Assembly: GCF_003382285.1 (NCBI RefSeq) | Contig: NZ_QTJR01000010.1 | Coordinates: 1 to 64,000 of the forward strand | Direction: 5' to 3' | From: Lysobacter soli | Lineage (GTDB): Bacteria; Pseudomonadota; Gammaproteobacteria; Xanthomonadales; Xanthomonadaceae | Length of the DNA: 64,000 nucleotides | In this document: piece by piece, positions 7,756 to 17,599 of the stretch | Numbering within the stretch: position 1 is the stretch's first letter | Layout: every line of letters starts with the position of its first letter | The notes under the pieces: generated by a model | What the model was told of the DNA's origin: nothing | The model's input: only the letters and a program-made list of their open reading frames with translations | Database searches by the model: none | Made by a program: the position numbers and the translations under genes

Positions 7756-8748
7756 CTATGCCCCCCGGTCACCGGACGCCTTGTCCACGGCGCGCGCGTC
7801 GCCCGCGCTCGCGCGGGCGGCGACAATGCTGAACACCACGATGCCGATCACGACCAGCACCGCACCCGCCAGCGCGCGGCCCTGCGGCCAGGCCTCGCCG
7901 AGCCACAGCACGCCGATCAGCGTGGCGAACAGGATTTCCGCCGCCTGCATCGCCTCGGCGGCGGCGAGCGCGGTCGGGTTGCTGCGCACCATGCCCGTCG
8001 CCTGGAAGAACAGCACCGTCGCGATCACGCCCGCGCCGAGCGCGACGCCCGCGGCGAACGACACCTGCCCCAGCGGCGGCGGGCCGACCTGCGCCAGCGT
8101 GATCGCCGCGACCGCCCACCACATCGGCTGGCTCGCCAGCGTCATGCCGAACACGCGCTGCGTGGCGTTGAGTTCGACGCCGCTGCGCTCCAGGTGCAGC
8201 AGCAGGCCGCGATTGCCGAGCGGGTAGGCGAAGGCCGAGATCGCTACCAGCACCAGCGCGATCCAGCCGTCGCGATCGAGCGAACCGCCGCCGTGACCGA
8301 ACTGCAGCAACAGCACGCCGGCGACTACGAGCAGCCCCGTCGCGAGCGCGGGCATCGGCACGCGCGCGCGTTCGTCGCGATAGAGGAACGGCGCGCACAG
8401 CATTCCCGCGATGACGGTGAGCTGGAACGTGCCGGCGATCAGCCACGACGGCCCGCTCGACGCCGCGTAGCTCAGGCACAGGTAGAACAGCACGAAGCCG
8501 ATGCCGCTCCACAGCAGCCACGGCCCGGGATGCGCGCGGATCGCCCGCCACACCGGCGCAACCCCACCCTGCCACGGCATCACGGGCAGCAGCAGCGGCA
8601 ACGTGATGAGGTAGCGCAGGCACGCCGTCCATGCCCAGTAGCCGCCCTCGGTCGCGGCGGCGCGGTTGAGCACGTAGGTGCAGGTGAAGAAGAATGCAGA
8701 CGCGAGCGCGATGGCGACCGCCGCCAGCGCCGTGCTGCGCGCCTTCAC
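7756..8748 (-). CDS. EmrE-type multidrug resistance efflux transporter family protein
   Basis: A 330-residue inner-membrane protein of the DMT superfamily with about ten hydrophobic segments. It resembles the two-repeat EmrE-like group (Pfam PF13536 style), with ASAFFFTCTYVLNRA near the start and a second half containing EAMQAAEILFATLIGVLWLGE. The start is a GTG at 8746-8748 that overlaps the bioC stop (GTGA, 4 bases), so translation is probably coupled to bioC and the gene is the last of the biotin operon. A role in moving a biotin precursor or a related metabolite is possible but is only inferred from this coupling. Confidence 0.85.
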   Translation of the reverse strand: MKARSTALAAVAIALASAFFFTCTYVLNRAAATEGGYWAWTACLRYLITLPLLLPVMPWQGGVAPVWRAIRAHPGPWLLWSGIGFVLFYLCLSYAASSGPSWLIAGTFQLTVIAGMLCAPFLYRDERARVPMPALATGLLVVAGVLLLQFGHGGGSLDRDGWIALVLVAISAFAYPLGNRGLLLHLERSGVELNATQRVFGMTLASQPMWWAVAAITLAQVGPPPLGQVSFAAGVALGAGVIATVLFFQATGMVRSNPTALAAAEAMQAAEILFATLIGVLWLGEAWPQGRALAGAVLVVIGIVVFSIVAARASAGDARAVDKASGDRGA

Positions 8749-9665
8749 GAACGCTTCCGCACCGGGATGCCGTGCGCCGGCACATGCACTTCGTCGACGC
8801 CGCCGACGCGGATCGGCGTGCCCGGCTGCGGGCCCCACGCGTGCGCGTAGATCACTTCCCACGTCGCCGGCAGCCGGCCATCGCGGCGCCACGGTTCGTA
8901 GGCCTGCGCGGCGCGCGCGAAACGCGAGCGGCCGGTGAGGCTGCGTCGACGGTCGTGCATCGCGTTCGTCGCACCCAGCGTGCGCAGTTCGCGCATCAGG
9001 CCGGCGAGATCGTCGTGGCCGAGCACGAACTCGTCGCGATCGAGCACGGGATTCTTGAAGCCCGCCGCGATCAGCGCATCGCCGAACTGCGCGATCGACG
9101 CGAACGGGCTCACGTGCGGCGCGTTGTCCGCCTGCGCGAACGCATCGCGCAGTTCGTGCAGCGTGTCCGGGCCGAAGGTCGACACCAGCAGCAGGCCGTC
9201 GGGCTTGAGCACGCGACGGAAACCGGCGAAGACCGCCGGCAGGTCTTCCACCCATTGCAGGCACAGGTTGGAGAACAGGATGTCGACGCTCGCATCGCGC
9301 AGTGGCAGCGCGCGCGCGTCGGCGCACAGCCAGTCGGGACGGCGCGCGACGCCGGGCAGGAACGATGGCAGCCAGCCGCCGGCGTGGCCGCGCGCTTCGC
9401 GCAGCATCGGCTGGGCGAGGTCGATGCCTACGACGTGCGCCTTCGGCCAGCGCTTCTGCATCGCCGCGGCCGCGTGGCCGGGCCCGCAGCCGACGTCGAC
9501 GACCAGCTGCGGCGGCGCCCGGTTCAGCGCCGGATCGTCGAGGTAGTCGAGCTGTTCCATCAGGCGCGAGGCCACTTCGCGCTGCAGCGCGGACGCGTCG
9601 TCGTAGTGGTGCGCGGCGCGCGAGAAGGCGCGGCGGACCTGGCGGTGGTCGAAGGTGTCAGTCAT
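8745..9665 (-). CDS. bioC: BioC malonyl-ACP O-methyltransferase
   Basis: BioC methylates the free carboxyl of malonyl-ACP with S-adenosylmethionine, disguising it so that the fatty-acid elongation cycle can build pimeloyl-ACP methyl ester for biotin. The 306-residue protein has SAM motif I VVDVGCGPGHAAAAM near residue 55, motif II VVGIDLAQPML near 78, and LCADARALPLRDASVDILFS near 111. It begins MTDTFDHRQVRRAFSRAAHHYD, the usual BioC N-terminus. The gene lies 162 bases downstream of bioH across a palindromic repeat pair and overlaps the exporter gene by 4 bases. Confidence 0.95.
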   Translation of the reverse strand: MTDTFDHRQVRRAFSRAAHHYDDASALQREVASRLMEQLDYLDDPALNRAPPQLVVDVGCGPGHAAAAMQKRWPKAHVVGIDLAQPMLREARGHAGGWLPSFLPGVARRPDWLCADARALPLRDASVDILFSNLCLQWVEDLPAVFAGFRRVLKPDGLLLVSTFGPDTLHELRDAFAQADNAPHVSPFASIAQFGDALIAAGFKNPVLDRDEFVLGHDDLAGLMRELRTLGATNAMHDRRRSLTGRSRFARAAQAYEPWRRDGRLPATWEVIYAHAWGPQPGTPIRVGGVDEVHVPAHGIPVRKRS

Positions 9666-9713
9666 TTTTCTGGTTTGACCCGTGTGGTATGCGGCGGGTC
9701 GTCTGCTTTTCCT

Positions 9714-9818
9714 CCCTCCCCTTCAAGGGGAGGGCCGGGGTGGGGATGGTGTCGCTTTCCAGGCGACACGTCACGGGTGGGGACCATCCCCACCCAACCC
9801 TCCCCTTGAAGGGGAGGG
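9714..9818. repeat. Paired palindromic intergenic element (GGGGAGGG type)
   Basis: CCCTCCCCTTCAAGGGGAGG (9714-9734 region) is followed by a GGGGTGGGGATGG tail to about 9750. The same unit occurs inverted as ACCATCCCCACCCAA plus CCTCCCCTTGAAGGGGAGGG at 9783-9818. About 30 bases separate the two, including the small inverted repeat GTCGC/GCGAC. The layout, a palindromic head plus a G-rich tail as an inverted doublet, is that of REP/BIME-like elements. It lies between bioH and bioC inside the operon. A related doublet lies at 30507-30628. Confidence 0.75.
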
Positions 9819-9827
9819 CTCCTGCTG

Positions 9828-10601
9828 TCACGCCGGCGCGGTCACCGCGCGCATGAACGCATCGATCTGCGCGGCGACCTCATCGGCGGCGCCCAGGAAC
9901 GGCGCGTGTCCCGCATTTCCGATGACGACGCTGCGTGCGCCCGGCGTCATCGCCGCGGCGGCGGGCATCGCGCCGGCGGGAATCAGGCGGTCGCGGCGAC
10001 CGGAAATCCACAGGCTCGGCACGCGCAACTGCGGCAATTCGTCGCGAAGGTCGAGGCGATCGAGCAGCACCAGGCCTTCCTGCAGCGCGCGCGGAGCCGG
10101 TTCGCCGCGCTCGAAGGCCTGCGCCTTCAGGCTGCGGAGTTCCTCCTGCGCGTAGCTCGAACCCAGCGCCTCCAGCGCGAGGAAGCCTTCCAGCGTGCCG
10201 CGGAAGTCGCGGCCCAGCGCCTCGCCGAAATCGCGGAAGAGGCTCGGCTTCACGCCATGCGGCCAGCCTTCGTCGGTCACGAAGCGCGGCGAGGAGGCGA
10301 TCATCACCAGCCCGCGCACGTCTTCCGGGAAGTCCAGCGCGGCGCGCAACGCGAACTGCCCGCCGAGCGACCAGCCGAGCCATACGGCGTCCGGCACGCG
10401 CGCGATGAGCTGCGGCGCGAGCGCTTCGGGCGACAGCGGCGTGGCGTCGTCGCGCGCGCGGCCGTGGCCGGGCAGGTCGATCAGGTGGAGCGTGTAGTGA
10501 TCCTGGAGGCGTTCGACCAGCGGCGCGAACAACCCGCCGTGCATGGCCCAGCCGTGGATCAGTGCCAGCGCGGGACCCTGCCCGCGCGTTTCGATGTACA
10601 T
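9828..10601 (-). CDS. bioH: BioH pimeloyl-ACP methyl ester esterase
   Basis: BioH removes the methyl group from pimeloyl-ACP methyl ester, ending the BioC-initiated pimeloyl pathway. The 257-residue alpha/beta hydrolase starts MYIETRGQGPALALIHGWAM with the oxyanion HGW near residue 16. The nucleophile elbow GWSLGGQ is near 80, the catalytic Asp is probably in SGRRDRLIP near 206, and His is in GNAGHAPF near 235, the canonical triad of BioH. The start ATG at 10599-10601 gives the usual length. It sits between the ACT-domain gene and bioC. Confidence 0.95.
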   Translation of the reverse strand: MYIETRGQGPALALIHGWAMHGGLFAPLVERLQDHYTLHLIDLPGHGRARDDATPLSPEALAPQLIARVPDAVWLGWSLGGQFALRAALDFPEDVRGLVMIASSPRFVTDEGWPHGVKPSLFRDFGEALGRDFRGTLEGFLALEALGSSYAQEELRSLKAQAFERGEPAPRALQEGLVLLDRLDLRDELPQLRVPSLWISGRRDRLIPAGAMPAAAAMTPGARSVVIGNAGHAPFLGAADEVAAQIDAFMRAVTAPA

Positions 10602-10660
10602 GGAGCAAGCCGTTGGGGGGATGGCCGATGGGGATGGAGTGGAGCGTGTTGCCTGCAGTG

Positions 10661-11061
10661 CTATTCGGCGCCGTCCCGGGCGAGGTCGGCCAGCACCGCC
10701 AGTGCGTCGTCGCGGCGATCGGCCGGGACCAGCAGGTGGTCGTGGTGGAAGCCGGCGAGCACGTTGCAGGCGATGCCGCGCCGCGCCAGCGCGGAGGCGA
10801 AGGCGGCGGTCAAACCGACCGCGTCCAGCGCCGAATGCACGCCCAGCGTCAGCCAGGCGGCCCGGAAATCGTAAGGCAGGCCGCGCGCGTCGGCGACCTC
10901 GCAGGGCAGGACGTAGGTGACGCCCTCGTCCTCGGTGACCATGGCGAGCGCGAGCGACGCCAGGGTCGGATCGGGCGCGGGACGCGCGACGAAAGCGTAC
11001 TGGCCCGCCCGCGCCGTGACGTTCAGCGTGGCGAGCAGGCGCGCGAGGTCGCGCTCGCCGC

Positions 11062-11065
<4 letters not shown>
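10661..11065 (-). CDS. ACT-domain protein inside the biotin cluster
   Basis: A 134-residue soluble protein with an ACT-like arrangement: [20 protein letters not shown] in the first half, then [43 protein letters not shown], split here only for description, in the second. ACT domains usually bind amino acids or other small ligands. Its ATG overlaps the bioF stop by 4 bases (ATGA at 11062-11065), so it is translationally coupled to bioF, and bioH follows after 59 bases. No role in biotin synthesis is established; a regulatory or accessory one is an inference from position. Confidence 0.85.
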
Positions 11066-12285
<1,220 letters not shown>

Positions 12286-12303
12286 GGCTGCACCGGCAGG
12301 CCA

Positions 12304-13356
12304 TCACGCGGCGCAGTGGTGCGCCGCTTCGACGATGTCGGCATGGACGGTCTCCCCTTGTTCGACCACGGGCATCGGACGCAAGCCCAGTCGGTCGAAC
12401 AATGCCATATCGCGCTCGGTGTCGGGATTACCGGTCGTCAGCAATTTCTCGCCGTAGAAGATGGAATTCGCGCCGGCGAGGAAGCACAGCGCCTGCAGCT
12501 CGTCGCTCATCGATTCGCGCCCGGCCGACAGGCGCACCATCGAGCGCGGCATCAGGATCCGCGCAACTGCGACGGTGCGCACAAATTCGAAGGGGTCCAG
12601 CAGCTCGGTGCCGGCCAGCGGCGTGCCTTCCACCTGCACCAGACGGTTGATCGGCACCGAATCCGGATGCGCCGGCAGGTTCGCCAGCGTCTGCAGCAGG
12701 CCGGCGCGCTGGTCGCGGCGCTCGCCCATGCCCACGATGCCGCCGCAGCAGGTCTTCATGCCGGCGTCGCGCACGTGCGAGAGCGTGTCCAGGCGGTCCT
12801 GCATCTCGCGCGTGTGGATGATGGCGTTGTAGTACTCGGGCGCGGTGTCGAGGTTGTGGTTGTAGTAGTCCAGCCCGGCGTCCTTGAGCGCACGCGCCTG
12901 GTCGGCCGAGAGCATGCCGAGCGTGGCGCAGGTCTCAAGGCCGAGCGATTTCACTTCGGAAATCATCGCGGCGACCTTCGGAATATCCCGATCCTTCGGC
13001 GAACGCCACGCCGCGCCCATGCAGAAGCGGCTGGCGCCGGCGGCCTTGGCCTGGCGGGCCTTCTCGAGCACCGCCTCGGTGCTCATCAGCTTGGTCGCCT
13101 CCACGCCCGTGTGGTAGCGCGCGGCCTGCGGGCAGTAGCCGCAGTCCTCCGGGCAGCCGCCGGTCTTGATCGACAGCAGCGTGCTGACCTGCACCTCGGC
13201 CGGATCGAAGTTGGCGCGGTGCACGGAGGCCGCACGGTGCAGCAGCTCCGGGAACGGCAGGTCGAACAGTGCGCGGACCTCGGCGCGGGACCAGTCGTGG
13301 CGGAGTTCGCCGGCGGGGGAGGACTCGACGAGAGGAATCTGGCTGACAGCAGGCAT
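12304..13356 (-). CDS. bioB: BioB biotin synthase
   Basis: BioB is a radical SAM enzyme that inserts sulfur into dethiobiotin, completing biotin. The 350-residue protein has the [4Fe-4S] cluster motif [10 protein letters not shown] near residue 59 and the conserved GACRF-like segment (here [18 protein letters not shown]) near 90. Cluster-II ligands are expected at ETCATLGML near 126 and in MKTCCGGI near 185, with the family segment IPINRL (here [14 protein letters not shown]) near 221. The start MPAVSQIPL at 13354-13356 gives the usual length. It is first in the leftward biotin operon and is divergent from comF with a 49-base gap. Confidence 0.97.
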   Translation of the reverse strand: MPAVSQIPLVESSPAGELRHDWSRAEVRALFDLPFPELLHRAASVHRANFDPAEVQVSTLLSIKTGGCPEDCGYCPQAARYHTGVEATKLMSTEAVLEKARQAKAAGASRFCMGAAWRSPKDRDIPKVAAMISEVKSLGLETCATLGMLSADQARALKDAGLDYYNHNLDTAPEYYNAIIHTREMQDRLDTLSHVRDAGMKTCCGGIVGMGERRDQRAGLLQTLANLPAHPDSVPINRLVQVEGTPLAGTELLDPFEFVRTVAVARILMPRSMVRLSAGRESMSDELQALCFLAGANSIFYGEKLLTTGNPDTERDMALFDRLGLRPMPVVEQGETVHADIVEAAHHCAA

Positions 13357-13405
13357 GGCGGAATTCCGATGTTTTCGGCGAGACAGGCCCGGCAGTCTGG
13401 AAACC

Positions 13406-14134
13406 ATGCCCCACCCTGTCAACCAAACTGCTGCGCACGGAGTTTACGGCTGGACATCCCGGTTGTTCGATCGTCTGCTGCCGTCGCGGTGCCTGGTCTG
13501 CAGCGAACGCGGAGCGATCGGTCGCGATCTGTGTCCTGCGTGCTGCGAAAGCCTGCCGTGGCTGACGACATCCTGCGCCCGATGCGCCCTGCCGCTCGGA
13601 GTCGCCGCCGAGCTCTGCGGCGACTGCCTCCGCCGGCCGCCCCCGCAAACCGCCACGCGAGCGGCCTTCGTGTACCGCACGCCGCTGGATCGCCTCCTCC
13701 CGCGCGCCAAGTTCCATGGCGACCTCGCCGGATTGCGGCTTCTCTCTGCGGTGATGGGCGACAGCTTCGGCCGCGCGGAACGGCCGGAGGCGCTGGCGCC
13801 GATCCCGCTACACCGGGACCGCCTGCGACGGCGCGGCTACGACCAGGCGCTGGAGTTGGCGCGGCCGCTCGCGCGACGGCTCGGCGTGCCGCTCCGCGAC
13901 GACCTGCTTCGGCGCGTGCGGGCGACGGCAGCGCAGTCACGCCTCGACGCGGGCGCGCGTCGCCGCAACCTGCGCGGGGCGTTCGAGGTGCGGGCAGGCG
14001 CATCGCTGCCGGCGCACGTCGCGTTGATCGATGACGTGATGACGACCGGCGCCACGGCGCGGTCGGCGGCGCTGGCGCTGCGCCGTGCCGGCGTGCAGCG
14101 CGTCGACGTGTGGGTGTGTGCGCGTGTGCCGTGA
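13406..14134 (+). CDS. comF: ComF family phosphoribosyltransferase-like protein
   Basis: A 242-residue ComF/GntX-family protein with a role in DNA uptake or use of DNA as a nutrient in some bacteria; its biochemical function is poorly known. The N-terminus carries four CxxC pairs (CLVC, CPAC, CARC, CGDC between residues 31 and 78) that probably bind zinc. The C-terminal half is a PRTase fold with the PRPP-binding loop [11 protein letters not shown] near 208. Starting at ATG 13406 places the zinc region near the N-terminus as in relatives. It is transcribed away from bioB. Confidence 0.9.
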   Translation: MPHPVNQTAAHGVYGWTSRLFDRLLPSRCLVCSERGAIGRDLCPACCESLPWLTTSCARCALPLGVAAELCGDCLRRPPPQTATRAAFVYRTPLDRLLPRAKFHGDLAGLRLLSAVMGDSFGRAERPEALAPIPLHRDRLRRRGYDQALELARPLARRLGVPLRDDLLRRVRATAAQSRLDAGARRRNLRGAFEVRAGASLPAHVALIDDVMTTGATARSAALALRRAGVQRVDVWVCARVP

Positions 14135-14183
14135 TCGCTGCGGCTCGCCGGATCGCGCTGCCACCAAGATGCTGGTGCTGACG

Positions 14184-14684
14184 CTACTTCGCCGCCGGCA
14201 CCGGGATCGAGGCCTTCGCCTTAGCGCCGGAACCGACGATCGCCTCGGCCCGGATCTCCATCGGCGCGTCCTTCGAGAACAGCGCCGTCGTGCCCACGGC
14301 CGTCCATGCGGGGTAGTGATCCTTGAAGAACTCGCGGTGCACTTTCAGCACGGGCTCGACGCGCTTGCGGAAATCGTCGTGATCGCGCGAGACATGGAAG
14401 CTCTGCAGCTCGACGACGTCCTCCATCGTCGCGCCCGCCTTTTCCAGATGCGCCTTCAGCTGCTGGAACGCCCAGCGGATCTTCGCCTCGTCCGTTTCGC
14501 CTTCCGATGCTGGAATGCCCGACACGATCACGCGATCGCCGACGCGGAGCACGGGCGTGTAGTGCAGCCCGTGGTACGAGCCCTCCCAACCCCTCGGCGC
14601 TAAGTGCTCGCGCGCGGGTGCCGTCTGCGCAGCAGCATTCGTCGCTATAAGGCAGAGGAACAACGGCAGGCACGTACGACGCAT
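14184..14684 (-). CDS. Exported RidA-family (YjgF/Rid) protein
   Basis: A 166-residue protein with a type I signal peptide (MRRTCLPLFLCLIATNAAAQ) and a Rid-fold domain (VGDRVIVSGIPA near 48, QLKAHLEKAGATMEDVV near 75, PAWTAVGTTALFSKDAPMEI near 125). Classic RidA hydrolyses reactive enamine/imine intermediates in the cytoplasm and carries a catalytic Arg in the segment R-x-x-x-x-x-x-L-P; here that position reads TTALFSKDAPMEIRAEA, so the usual Arg pattern is not obvious. Export to the periplasm also argues against the standard role. It converges on comF. Confidence 0.82.
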   Translation of the reverse strand: MRRTCLPLFLCLIATNAAAQTAPAREHLAPRGWEGSYHGLHYTPVLRVGDRVIVSGIPASEGETDEAKIRWAFQQLKAHLEKAGATMEDVVELQSFHVSRDHDDFRKRVEPVLKVHREFFKDHYPAWTAVGTTALFSKDAPMEIRAEAIVGSGAKAKASIPVPAAK

Positions 14685-14916
14685 GGCGAACTCCAGCGGG
14701 TTGGACGCGGCGATTGCAGCACCCGGGGACGGCCGCCGGCAGTGCCGTTCGGCGGAACGTTCGAGCGCGCCAAATGTCGACGCCCGCGTTACGCCGGTCG
14801 TCGCGACACACGGCAGGGTCCATCCCGTCACCCGATCTTCACCCGGCGGCGACCCTTGCGCGGTCACGCTCCGCCGGAACCCGGACCACGGTGACCTCAG
14901 GGTCGAGGAGCGCGTC

Positions 14917-15468
14917 ATGAACGCAGGTCTGTTGAGGATGGTGGGTCGCAGTTGGTGGGTGCTGGTGCTGTACGGCGTGATCGGCGTGCTGTTCGGCATC
15001 GCCGCGTTCCTCTGGCCGGCGAAGACGGCCGTCGCGATCGCATGGGCCTTCGGCGTGATGGCCATCGCGGAGGGCGTGCTCAGCCTGCTCGCGCTGTTCG
15101 ACCGCAATGTGTCGGTATCGAAGGGATGGCTGGTGCTGTATGCGCTCGCCTCGCTCGTCTTCGGCGTGCTGGCGGTGTCCAACCCCGTCGCCACCGCCGG
15201 CGTGCTGCTGCTGTTCCTCGCCGCGTGGCTGCTCGTCGCCGGCATCTACCGCATCGTGCTGGCGATCCGCATCCGCAAGGCGATCACCGGCGAATGGATG
15301 ATCGCCCTCAGCGGCGTGCTCGCCATCGTGCTGGCGGTGCTGTTCGTGATGCGGCCAGCTGCCGGGCTGGTGACGGTGGCGCTTTGGATCGGCGTAGCGG
15401 CGCTGTTCTACGGCGTGCTGCAGATCGTGGCCGGGCTGCGGATGCGCAAGCTCGCCGAGGCGCTCTGA
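14917..15468 (+). CDS. HdeD family acid-resistance membrane protein
   Basis: A 183-residue inner-membrane protein with about six hydrophobic helices in three hairpins (VLVLYGVIGVLFGIAAFLWP near 14, VLYALASLVFGVLAVSNP near 74, and a third pair after 125), the pattern of the HdeD/DUF308 family. HdeD contributes to acid resistance at high cell density in E. coli, but the biochemical role is unknown. The start ATG at 14917 has GAGGAG 6 bases upstream at 14905-14910. It converges on ubiA with a gap of 12 bases. Confidence 0.9.
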   Translation: MNAGLLRMVGRSWWVLVLYGVIGVLFGIAAFLWPAKTAVAIAWAFGVMAIAEGVLSLLALFDRNVSVSKGWLVLYALASLVFGVLAVSNPVATAGVLLLFLAAWLLVAGIYRIVLAIRIRKAITGEWMIALSGVLAIVLAVLFVMRPAAGLVTVALWIGVAALFYGVLQIVAGLRMRKLAEAL

Positions 15469-15480
15469 CGACTGGGCGAC

Positions 15481-16389
15481 TTACGCCGCCGGCCCGCGCA
15501 ACGCGAAGTCGGCGGCGATGCCGGCGAAGATCGCCAATCCGACCCAATGGTTGTGCAGGAACGCGCGGAAGCACGCCGCGCGGTCGCGCGTCCGGGCGAT
15601 GACGAATTCGTACACCACCAGCGCGGCGGCGATGGCGAGGCCGATCCAGTAGTACGCGCCCATCGACGCGCGCTGGCCGACGAAGACCAGCGCCACGAAG
15701 AACAGCGCGTACAGAACGCCCTGTGCGATCAGGTCCATCTCGCCGAACAGGATCGCCGTGGACTTGCTGCCCATGCGCAGGTCGTCCTCGCGATCGACCA
15801 TCGCGTACCAGGTGTCGTACGCGGTGGACCAGACGATGTTGGCCGCGTAGAGCAGCCACGCCACCGGCGGCACTTCGCCCTGCACCGCGGCGAACGCCAT
15901 CGGGATGCCCCAGCCGAACGAGAGACCGAGGTACACCTGCGGCAGGTGCGTATACCGCTTGAGGTACGGATAGCTCGCGGCAAGCGCCACGCCGATGAAG
16001 CTCATCAGCACCGTCAGCCGGTTCAACGTGAGCACGAGCCCGAACGCCACCAGCATCAGCACCGCGAACAACGCGAGCGCTTCGCGGCCGCGCACGGCGC
16101 CGGTCGCGAGGGGGCGGTTCTTCGTCCGCTCGACGTGCGGGTCGAGCCAGCGGTCGGCGTAGTCGTTGATCACGCACCCGGCCGAGCGCGTCAGCCACAC
16201 GCCCGCGCTGAACACGAACAGCATCCACAGCGGCGGCACGCCGCGCGCGGCGATCCACAGGCCCCACCACGTCGGCCACAGCAACAGCAGCCAGCCGATG
16301 GGACGGTCGCCGCGCACGAGCTGCCAGTACAGCGCCAGTCGCGTTTTCCACGGGGAATCCGCGGGGGTTTGGAAGCGTTCGTAGCTCAT
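15481..16389 (-). CDS. ubiA: UbiA 4-hydroxybenzoate polyprenyltransferase
   Basis: UbiA attaches the polyprenyl tail to 4-hydroxybenzoate in ubiquinone synthesis, in the inner membrane with magnesium. The 302-residue protein has the two Asp-rich motifs: [20 protein letters not shown] near residue 82 and [14 protein letters not shown] near 206, among about eight or nine hydrophobic segments. The start MSYERFQTP at 16387-16389 is chosen because upstream codons encode a low-complexity basic stretch. The gene stands alone between HdeD and the tRNA. Confidence 0.96.
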   Translation of the reverse strand: MSYERFQTPADSPWKTRLALYWQLVRGDRPIGWLLLLWPTWWGLWIAARGVPPLWMLFVFSAGVWLTRSAGCVINDYADRWLDPHVERTKNRPLATGAVRGREALALFAVLMLVAFGLVLTLNRLTVLMSFIGVALAASYPYLKRYTHLPQVYLGLSFGWGIPMAFAAVQGEVPPVAWLLYAANIVWSTAYDTWYAMVDREDDLRMGSKSTAILFGEMDLIAQGVLYALFFVALVFVGQRASMGAYYWIGLAIAAALVVYEFVIARTRDRAACFRAFLHNHWVGLAIFAGIAADFALRGPAA

Positions 16390-16546
16390 GACGGGGGAAT
16401 TTCGCGGAATGGGGAAGCGCGTTCGGCGACGTCGCCGCGGGAGCCGGGCCTCCGCCACCGCACGCCGGCGCGCTTTGCCGCTAGAATGCCAGCCCCGCTT
16501 GCCTGCGACGTGATCGCTCGATCAGGCCGTATCGCGGGACATCCAG

Positions 16547-16623
16547 GCGCCCGTAGCTCAGCCGGATAGAGTAGTGGCTTCCGAAGCCATTGGTCGGGGG
16601 TTCGAATCCCTCCGGGCGCGCCA
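16547..16623 (+). tRNA. tRNA-Arg (anticodon CCG)
   Basis: A complete 77-nt cloverleaf. Acceptor GCGCCCG (16547-16553) pairs with CGGGCGC (16613-16619), the D-arm contains AGCTCAGCCGGATAGAG, and the anticodon stem GTGGC/GCCAT (one G-T pair) encloses TTCCGAA with anticodon CCG at 16581-16583. The T-arm has GGTTCGAATCC, the discriminator is G, and an encoded CCA ends at 16623. A -10-like TAGAAT at 16482-16487 about 60 bases upstream, followed by a GC-rich stretch, could be its promoter. A terminator follows at 16704. Confidence 0.98.
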
Positions 16624-16703
16624 TCTTACGCACCGTGCCGTCGTGGCCCGGTCGCGACGCGGCAGTCGGCTTCGCAACATCCGCAGCCGGTCGCACTCGA
16701 TTG

Positions 16704-16731
16704 AACGGCAGCCTCGCGGGTTGCCGTTTTT
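16704..16731 (+). terminator. Rho-independent terminator after tRNA-Arg
   Basis: AACGGCA at 16704-16710 pairs with TGCCGTT at 16722-16728, extended inward by a few G-C or G-T pairs, and the hairpin runs into five T residues at 16727-16731 followed by GTTTTG. It lies 80 bases downstream of the tRNA. Confidence 0.85.
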
Positions 16732-16923
16732 GTTTTGGGCGGTCGAACGCAGGCGGTTGCGCGCGCCACACGCGGCACAGGCCGATGTGATCGCGCGCCC
16801 GGACCGCCCAAACCTGAACCTAGTGGAGCAGCCTAGCGGGCCGTATACTGGCGCGCGGCCGCTTGGGGCGGTCGATCGTCGATGGCTTCGCGTGACCCGC
16901 AAGGGCGCGCCATAGGTGGGTTT

Positions 16924-17439
16924 GTGCGCAATTACGACCTCGAATTCCTGAAGAAATTCTCGATGGTGATCGGCTTCCTGATGCTGGTCACGCTGGGCCT
17001 GATCGTCGCGGCCATGTTCGTGCACAGCCAGATTCCGGCGGAGATCAACCCGGACGTCGCCAAGCGCACCGAGCAGCGCATCCAGCCGGTCGGCGCGGTG
17101 TATGCCGGCAGCACGGGCGCCGCGGCGCAGCAGGCCGCCTCGGCCGCCGCCGCCGCGAAGGCCGCCTCGCAGGTCGCCTATGGCGGCACCACCGACGGTT
17201 CGGTGATCTTCAACAACCTCTGCACCGGCTGCCACACCTCCGGTGCCGGCGGCGCGCCGACGCTGGACCAGGCCCACTGGGCCGCCCGCCTGCCGAAGGG
17301 CAAGGACACGCTGCACAAGCACGCCATCGAAGGCTTCACCGGCACCGCCGGCGTGATGCCGCCGAAGGGCGGCAACCCGGCCCTGACCGACGAACAGGTC
17401 ATCGCCGCGGTCGACTGGATGCTGGCGAACCTGAAGTAA
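16924..17439 (+). CDS. Membrane-anchored cytochrome c5-family protein
   Basis: A 171-residue c-type cytochrome. One N-terminal helix (FSMVIGFLMLVTLGLIVAAM, about 11-30) anchors it to the inner membrane. A low-complexity Ala-rich linker follows (about 60-85), then a class I haem domain with CTGCH near 101-105 and the probable Met ligand in GVMPPKGG near 143. It should carry electrons in the periplasmic respiratory chain. The GTG at 16924-16926 preceded by AGGTGGG is the better start; an ATG 42 bases upstream gives 14 extra residues unlike the family. A -10-like TATACT lies at 16844-16849. A weak GC hairpin (17461-17489) follows the stop. Confidence 0.88.
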   Translation: MRNYDLEFLKKFSMVIGFLMLVTLGLIVAAMFVHSQIPAEINPDVAKRTEQRIQPVGAVYAGSTGAAAQQAASAAAAAKAASQVAYGGTTDGSVIFNNLCTGCHTSGAGGAPTLDQAHWAARLPKGKDTLHKHAIEGFTGTAGVMPPKGGNPALTDEQVIAAVDWMLANLK

Positions 17440-17599
17440 TCGGGCCCTCCGCCGCGCCGCACGACGCCGCCTCCGGGCGGCGTTGTCGTTTCCGGGCTCC
17501 TGATCTGATTCGCCAATCCGCCTCGCCGCGCCAACCCGCCGACATCCGCCCGGCACGCGCGCTCGCGATAATGCGCGCCTCTTCCGCGGCGAGCGCGCC

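Noticed and set aside
13417-13430. TTGACA on the minus strand as the bioB promoter -35, and a BirA operator
   Set aside because: No good -10 is at the right distance, and no TTGTAAACC-type BirA site is visible in the 49-base gap.
17461-17489. GC-rich hairpin after the cytochrome c gene as a terminator
   Set aside because: The stem is interrupted and only a short T-run follows, so I did not list it as a terminator.
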